64,000 bases of DNA from Physcomitrium patens. Its lineage: Eukaryota > Streptophyta > Bryopsida > Funariales > Funariaceae. Where the stretch lies: NCBI RefSeq assembly GCF_000002425.4, contig NC_037265.1, forward strand, positions 5,954,323 through 6,018,322, read 5' to 3'. The notes under the pieces were generated by a model. It saw only the letters and a list, made by a program, of their open reading frames with translations. It was not told the DNA's origin and did no database searches. Of the stretch, positions 58,426 to 64,000 are shown piece after piece; the first letter of the stretch is position 1; each line of letters starts with the position of its first letter. The position numbers were made by a program, and so were the translations under genes.

Positions 58426-60275
58426 TTACTTGTAACCATTATCAACCTCTTCTTCATCTTTATATAATCTCGCATCAATAGCATGACTCATTCTAGCTTC
58501 GCCCATTAATTGCCTCTTTTGTTTAATGTTGTTAATGATAACATCATGAAACTCCTTCTTTACAATTTTCAAAATTTCTTTCAATGTGAATTCCACCTTA
58601 GCATTTAATATACGTTCTTTCAATACCAATTTTAAATTTTTTGCCACTTCAATATCAGAAAGTAGCTTATAAGCAATTGATTTACCTTTATCTTTTGTCT
58701 CCTTTGTTTTTTCTTCCAATGATGCTGAAGTATCCTTTATAGGTAATTCTTGTGAAGCTCCCTCACGAGCCTTGTCTCCTCGAGTTTACCTCTTAGAAGA
58801 ATTTCCTTAACTTGTATCATCAAAATTTTCTCATCTCTTTTCTTCCATCAAAGCTTCATATTGGCTCTTAGCAATATATGCATGAATTGAAAGAAACTCA
58901 ATAAGATCTTCTCAACCTGGTGCACCTCGTATTATAGCTGCAGTCCTTAATAACGCTTCCCTAGGCATTTTTCCTTTTTATATTGTAGAAATGGCAAAAG
59001 CCCAAAATTCACCAGTTTCTATACTTCTATCAAAGTCATCATCTATTCTAGCACCATAACTTGCACTCTCCCATATTGCTATTTTATTTTCTATTAAATA
59101 ATCTTGAATCAATGCTCTTATACCTCCTTTGCCAAAATTGGTTTGAAAGAGATCCTATATATCCTTTAATGTAATCTTTTCATCTTTTCAGTAAATAACT
59201 TTTTGTTGTACCATATTATTAAATTCATTGCAATCCTTCTTAGTATGTGAAGCATCATCACACCAGATACATCTTTGTACATACCCTTGTTTTGAAACAT
59301 TCTTCAAATTATTTGTAGAAGTATTTTCTTCAAGTCTTGTCAATTTGATTTGAAGATCTCACATTCCACGTATAATTTCTTCAATCTCCATATCTCCTTT
59401 CTTCAATAAAGATGTTGCAGGTTGAACAGTAGGCATTGTTGGTTGTGTTGTATGTACTAGAATTTTAGATGCTTATACTGCTTTTGAAATATTACTTCTA
59501 TCCTTCCTCCTTTCTCTTTTTGTAAGCAAATCCACCGCATTTTCAACATTTTTCTACTTTTTTGTCAATCCTTCATCTTCTTCTTTGTCTTCAAGAAGCA
59601 ACTCCAATTTTACTTATAATTCTCCATCAGCAGCTTGAAAAAATAATTCAACCTTGTTCGGCTCTAATGTCAATTTTCTACCTTTGATAATTGAGAATAT
59701 TACCTCTCAAATTCTCTTAGTAGCTGTGTTGCTTGCAAATTCTTATTAGGCCGCTCAATCCATTCTAAAAATAGTTTCTGAGTAACATGATCAATGTCCT
59801 CCAAGAAATATTCATCTTTTAATACATATAAAAAAATCTCCCATGAATTTCCATAATGCTCCATAATTGATGTAATATGCACTCTTATTTCCAATATCGT
59901 AGCAAGTCCAAGTAATTCAATCATCTTCTTCTCAGAAATCCGATTTAATTCCATTTCCCGAACATAACATCTTAAATACTTTGAAATATCCCTTCCATCA
60001 AATTGATCAATTTTATTGACCACTACTTGTAATGCTTTGGTTGCTAAAGTTTCTTTGCAATCATTTCTTTGTTGTTGCTGCAAAAATAATGATAAGGCTT
60101 GAAACATACTAGCAATGGACAGATCCATGTACATACCTTGTCTTTTAAAAGAAATCCCACTAGAAGCTCTATTTGAAGCTCCTCTCAAAGTTCCTTTAAA
60201 ATTTTTATTCTCGTTCTCCATAAAATAAAAATAATAATAAACAAATTCCAATACCTTCCACTTCAAGCATTTCAC
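58426..60275 (-). pseudogene. Element D gag, decayed
   Basis: The open N-terminal piece 59700-60275 contains VNKIDQFDGRDISKYLRCYVREMELNRISEKKM, typical of this gag type (at most 20 residues would be diagnostic: FDGRDISKYLRCY). Near 59285-59215 there is a knuckle CIWCDDASHTKKDC. A C-terminal open piece (58426-58719) is lysine-rich. Many stops lie between. Confidence 0.7.
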
Positions 60276-60283
60276 GTCGATGT

Positions 60284-60764
60284 CATATTATAACATGATT
60301 ATATGGTAAAAATATAAATAAAAAAGATTTTATTAATATTTAGTCATCTTGGATGTTACATATAGAAGCCAATTCTAGTGCCAATATTTAGTGGCCAGTT
60401 AATGTCACCCCATTGTAAGCTATACCACCGTATGTGACATCAATAATATGCTCCATCGGCGTCATCGAACCAAGTACCCTCCGTACCAATGGGACAACCA
60501 AGATCATTTTCTAACTCTATATGGAACAAGCCTAGTAGGTATATACCAGTATAGACACCCAATATGCCTGATGGGGGTGCAAGAAGACCACTTCATTGTT
60601 TCCATTGTATACAAATTGGTCATTATACTAGTGAATGTCGCAATCTCAGAGCTAGTGACGATTATGTACCAATGTGTGGGAATTGCAAGTAGTCGAAGCA
60701 TACTTATCAGCAATGTAATGCTCCATTCAATTTCAATAATCGGGATCAGCAGATCCAAAGCCTT
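60284..60764 (+). repeat. LTR-like segment 5' of element D, in inverted orientation
   Basis: Plus strand starts TGTCATATTATAACATG and matches the minus-strand start of the segment at 52504, including the motif tattaatatttagtcatc. It then carries the same E-type gag piece (knuckles at 60592-60633 and, with one internal stop, near 60678-60720). It is cut at about 60764 by the C-inner 3' LTR fragment. A normal element would have this LTR in the same orientation as its partner. Confidence 0.5.
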
Positions 60765-60950
60765 CACCACTTTGTCAATTCCTATTTTGCCTTCAATCTA
60801 GTTTCAAGGATCTCTAGTTTTCATGGCTTTTGGCAATAGCCATTCCAAATTCTTTCTTTATATACATATCAAATTATTTCTATTTTATCATCTTTTTTTG
60901 AGAGAAGTCTCACTTATTGATTTATTTTTATCATGTTCTTGTGCTTGACA
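60765..60950 (+). repeat. C-inner 3' LTR fragment (R-U5)
   Basis: Matches 47440-47624 of the 5' LTR (ttcaaggatctctag, ggcaatagccattcc, gagagaagtctcacttattg) and ends CTTGACA. Confidence 0.8.
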
Positions 60951-63229
60951 TTTGTAAGGACAATAACGAAGAGTTTCTGATCTTGAGCAAATATCATAAG
61001 ATTGTACAAAATCTTTGACTGGTTTCTACATTTAAGGCCACCAAAAGTCCCTGGATATTAGTTCCAAAGTTTTATTGTACCTAAAATATCCTACTGCTGG
61101 AAAGTCATGACGAGCTTGAAGAACATGTAATCCAGCTTCAGTTTCTCGAAAATATATGCATCCCTCAAAATATAGTAGATTCTCCTTGAATTCAAACTTG
61201 AAAGTATTATAGGACTTTGAAGGATTTTTCTTAATATCAAAAATAAGAGGATCAAAAGACATACTTGACTGAACTTGCTTAATGCAAGTTGGATCAATAA
61301 TTAATATTGATTTCATTGCTCAAAGATGAAGATGCTCTACCTTCAAGAGAATAGTCTGTGGTTGATCAAAAGCAGTATCTCTTTCTTTGGTGTAAGGTAA
61401 GATCGTCTAGAGAGTGCATCTGACAAACCTTGTTGTTATCCTAATTGATAAATGAACTTAAATTCAAATCTTGACAAAGACATACTCCAATGGACTTGGC
61501 GACAATTCAAAACATGTATTGATGTAAAATATTCAAGGTTCTTGTGATCCATATATATTATGACTAGGCTAGAAGTACCTTCTAAATAATGGCGTCATTC
61601 TTGAAACGAATCCATGATTGCAAGAAGTTCTTTATTGTGGATGTCGTAATTGATCTCTACTATTAAATATTTTCTAGAATGAAAAGCTATTGGATGAAGT
61701 TTATCATCTATTCCCATTTGTAACAATACGGCATCGAAAGCAAAGTCTCATGCATCTATTTCCATAAAAAATGGCTTAAAAAAATCAATGCAATACAAGA
61801 TTGGTGTAGAAACAAAAGCTATCTTTAAAGCTTTAAATGTTGTTTTTGCTTCTTGATTCCATTGAAGTTTGTCTTTACAAGTCAAACATGTAAGTGGAGC
61901 TGCAACTTGAAAGAAGTCTTTGATGAAGATTCGATAGTAGTTGGCAAATCTCAAAAAGTATTAGACATCTCTTACTATTTTTGAGATCTTTCAATCTATA
62001 ATAGTTTGAACTTTCTTAGGATCCATCATAAGTCCATCATTTGAAATGATGTATCCTAAGAAGTCAACTTGAGTAGTGTGAAATATACACTTTTCTATCT
62101 TGGCATAGAATCCCGCATCTCTTAGTTTTTGTAATACATGACGAACGTGAAGTTCATATTCTTCTATGTTCTTAGAATAGATTAAGATGTCGTCTAGGTA
62201 ACAGACAACAAAATCATCTAAAAACTCTCCAAAGACATCATTCATTAGATGTTGGAATGCTGCCGATGCATTTGTAAGTCCAAAAGGCATGACATTGTAT
62301 TTGAAATGTCCATACCTTGTTTGAAACACATTCTTCTATTCATCTCCTTTTTTGATGCGTATCAGATTGTATGCTCTTCATAGATCTATTTTTGTATAGA
62401 TCTTAGTTTGATTCAACTAATCAAAGAGTCTAGATATCAAAAGTAGTGGATACTTATTTTTTATGGTGATTTTGTTGAATCTTCGATAATCAACACACAT
62501 CTGTAGTGATCCATCTTTTTTCTTTACAAATAAAATTAGAGCTCCTATTGGAGATTTGAAATAGCATATGAAGTTTTTGGCCAGATTTTCTTCAATATAC
62601 TCCTTCAGTTCAGCCAAATTATTTTGTAATAAATTGTAGATTGATCCAAATGGCGGTTGTGCTCTTTCTTGAAGGTCAATTGAGCTGTCATAGGAATGAT
62701 GTTTTGGAAGAATATTCACATATTTCTTCTCAAATATATCTTAAAAATCTTGATATTGGCTTGGAATGCCACTTGAAGTCTTTCCACTAGTAGAAATAAG
62801 TGTGGCATAAATGATACAAGGTGATCCTTCTTTTGTAGTATGCAAAAAAACTCTTACACCTACAAATATAGGTTTAATTATATTAGACTGATGACTTTCT
62901 ACTTGATTAACTACGCTCTTAGTTATACTTTCAAAAAAGTTAAGACTACGAGAAGTCCAATCTATTTTAGGATTATATTTTTCTAGCCATGATAAACCTA
63001 AAATGATTGGATTAGAGAGAGATCTAATGATATTAAATATTACAAAGCTACTATGACCATTAGTTGCTACTTCTATAGGAAGAGTTTCATGAGTAACATC
63101 TCTTAAAGACAATGGACGACCATCTATGACTTCTACATGAACATGTTTAGTTTTCTTCACTAAAAATATGCTATTTCTTTTAACAAATACTTCATCTAAG
63201 AAACATGTTGAGGCTCTTGAATCTAACAA
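60951..63229 (-). pseudogene. C-outer pol: protease to integrase zinc domain, decayed
   Basis: Protease 63229-62741, RT pieces 62719-62417, 62329-61991 and 61954-61748 (YLDDILIYS). RNase H runs to about 61500, then, in another frame, integrase N-terminus 61316-61032 ([25 protein letters not shown]). The reading ends at 60951, at the C-inner insertion. Protease and RT are almost identical to those of C-inner, including the shared stops. Confidence 0.85.
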
Positions 63230-64000
63230 GGTAGAGGCTTTGCGATATTTAGGTCCTAAAATAACATTTATGGTAAAACATGGAGAGGGTTCTAAGGAGA
63301 GAATAGGACCTTCATTAGGTGTTGTATAAGGTTCCAGCCATACGGTACCTATTATAGCTGGAAAAATTCATTTTCCAACATGCTATCTACTTTGATTGCT
63401 GTACTCCTCATTTTATGGTTGCGTCGCTTTCTTGAATAATGTTGAAGAATGCCCTTAGGTTCTCCATAATATAAGAATAATCCTTCTTGACAGCAATGAA
63501 TCTTTTCTTGCTCAATAAGAGGTTTAAAACGTATTACATCAATTTGCATATTTTCTACTTCTGAATGTATGTATTGAAGAGATGTTGGTGTTGCCATTGA
63601 ATTATAGTAATGTTGAGGTCTTCTTGTATGGTTCTCAGATTGGAATTCAAAAAGATGATTGTCGCACTTCACAGCAAAGTCAATTGCTTGACTCAATGTT
63701 TGAGGATCAGGTAAGTTGAGCATTAATTTTTTTACCTCATATTATAATCTATAGAAAAATTGGCAAATAAGTGCAACATCATCCCACTTGATATCAGTTA
63801 CAAGTTGTCAAAATTATGAAGCATACAATATTATTGATCGATTGTCTTGTCATAAAATACAGATCTTATTGGTTGCAACATGAATTGTATCATGTTCTCC
63901 ATACATGGAATGAAACTCTGCCAAAAAAGCATCTAAATTATCTAATATTAAATCTCATTGTTCAAGAAAAGATGAAAATCATGATAATGTTGAACTTGAA
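61521..64000 (-). repeat. Right arm of the near-identical inverted repeat
   Basis: Complement of 48193-50672 without indels, running to the end of the window. Confidence 0.92.
63352..64000 (-). pseudogene. C-outer gag 3' part, decayed, cut by window end
   Basis: The open piece 63352-63723 matches C-inner 48470-48841 residue for residue except one (FFQL against FLQL at the end). The upstream part continues past the window edge. Confidence 0.8.

Larger units (their letters stand above)
52505..60283 (-). mobile_element. Element D: internal region of a distinct Ty3/gypsy lineage
   Basis: The minus-strand order is gag (60275-58426), protease (split by X2), linker (56002-55559), RT (55534-54767), RNase H (to about 53669), integrase (to about 52680) and a C-terminal acidic tail, then a polypurine tract. 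Motifs differ from elements A-C: RT box FLDDVPIKG, integrase TTHSSVIGYMPIELMTGQ, and gag knuckle CIWCDDASHTKKDC. I associate this combination with fungal gypsy elements. No chromodomain is present. Confidence 0.8.
47067..60950 (+). mobile_element. Element C-inner: plus-strand C-family chromovirus, rearranged
   Basis: 5' LTR 47067-47624, leader, gag and pol to about 50707 (RNase H). Then foreign material (50708-60764), and then only the R-U5 part of a 3' LTR (60765-60950). The integrase, chromodomain, ORF3 and U3 of the 3' LTR are missing, so a deletion joined the inserted material to the 3' LTR. Inserted in opposite orientation in the integrase of C-outer. Confidence 0.75.
44848..64000 (-). 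mobile_element. Element C-outer: chromovirus split by C-inner; continues past window end
   Basis: Minus-strand C-family element. 3' LTR, ORF3 region and pol C-terminus lie at 44848-47066; integrase, RNase H, RT, protease and gag lie at 60951-64000. The two halves join inside integrase: on the element strand the right half ends at a CPY codon run and the left half continues with GLFQPL. The interrupting element is flanked by tccgt (47062-47066) and tttgt (60951-60955), a duplication with two C-to-T changes. Confidence 0.85.

Noticed and set aside
60448-60801. Plus-strand 117-codon open frame
   Set aside because: It is a neighbouring frame of the E-type gag piece. The zinc-knuckle residues are in another frame of the same strand.
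1-64000. CRISPR arrays, operons, ribosome-binding sites, rRNA or tRNA genes
   Set aside because: None is supported. The sequence is eukaryotic and repeats are retroelement-derived or simple; no cloverleaf or rRNA segment was recognised.

Overview
This window looks like nuclear DNA of a land plant. It is a very AT-rich, retrotransposon-dominated stretch around one intact plant gene: a GT37-family xyloglucan-type fucosyltransferase, a single open frame of 588 codons on the minus strand at 40.5-42.3 kb. The mix of plant chromoviruses (Ty3/gypsy with chromodomain), a Ty1/copia element, a gypsy lineage whose integrase and RT look like those I associate with fungi, and degenerate TTTAGGG-like plant telomere repeats suggests a bryophyte, perhaps a moss such as Physcomitrium. 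The lineage is inference; 'land plant' is well supported. Nothing prokaryotic is present.

Layout. 1-3.8 kb: 5' part of a minus-strand gypsy element (E1) with a tRNA-Asp-like primer site. 3.8-14.7 kb: a plus-strand decayed chromovirus (F) split by a solo-LTR-like insert (X1, 5.26-6.81 kb) and by a complete chromovirus C1 (7706-14095, 5-bp target duplication ccaag). 14.7-18.3 kb: AT-rich DNA with an old C-type LTR. 18.3-35.6 kb: a three-level nest. Copia element G (18285-35622, duplication atact) holds chromovirus A (21619-33345, duplication gatat), which holds chromovirus B (24558-30686, duplication tcgat). 35.6-40.4 kb: AT-rich DNA without recognisable genes. 40.4-43.5 kb: a GC-richer island with the fucosyltransferase gene. 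44.8-64 kb: a second nest. A minus-strand C element (C-outer) is split by a plus-strand C element (C-inner), which itself holds a decayed gypsy element D with unusual LTR-like flanks and a further X insert.

The main biological signal is a shared architecture of chromovirus families A, B and C. (1) A 12-nt motif 1-2 nt inside the 5' LTR is complementary to a motif that starts exactly 31 nt downstream of the LTR TATA box, where the transcript should begin. The pairing sequence differs completely between families but the complementarity is kept. This is the layout of Tf1-type self-primed reverse transcription, not tRNA priming. (2) The U3 of A and B is packed with phased TTCnnGAAnnTTC blocks, the heat-shock-element pattern, directly upstream of the TATA box. 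(3) All copies that keep their 3' end carry an extra ORF between the chromodomain and the 3' LTR, with a conserved block around GHYRWLQGPMNHL. I know no name for this ORF.

A second signal is an indel-free inverted repeat of at least 2.48 kb (48193-50672 against 61521-64000) between C-inner and C-outer. It is far more similar than the flanking parts of the same elements, which suggests recent gene conversion or an assembly problem. Almost all element genes are broken by nonsense changes, many of them CGA to TGA or TGG to TAG, as expected from decay of methylated DNA. B is the best preserved copy.
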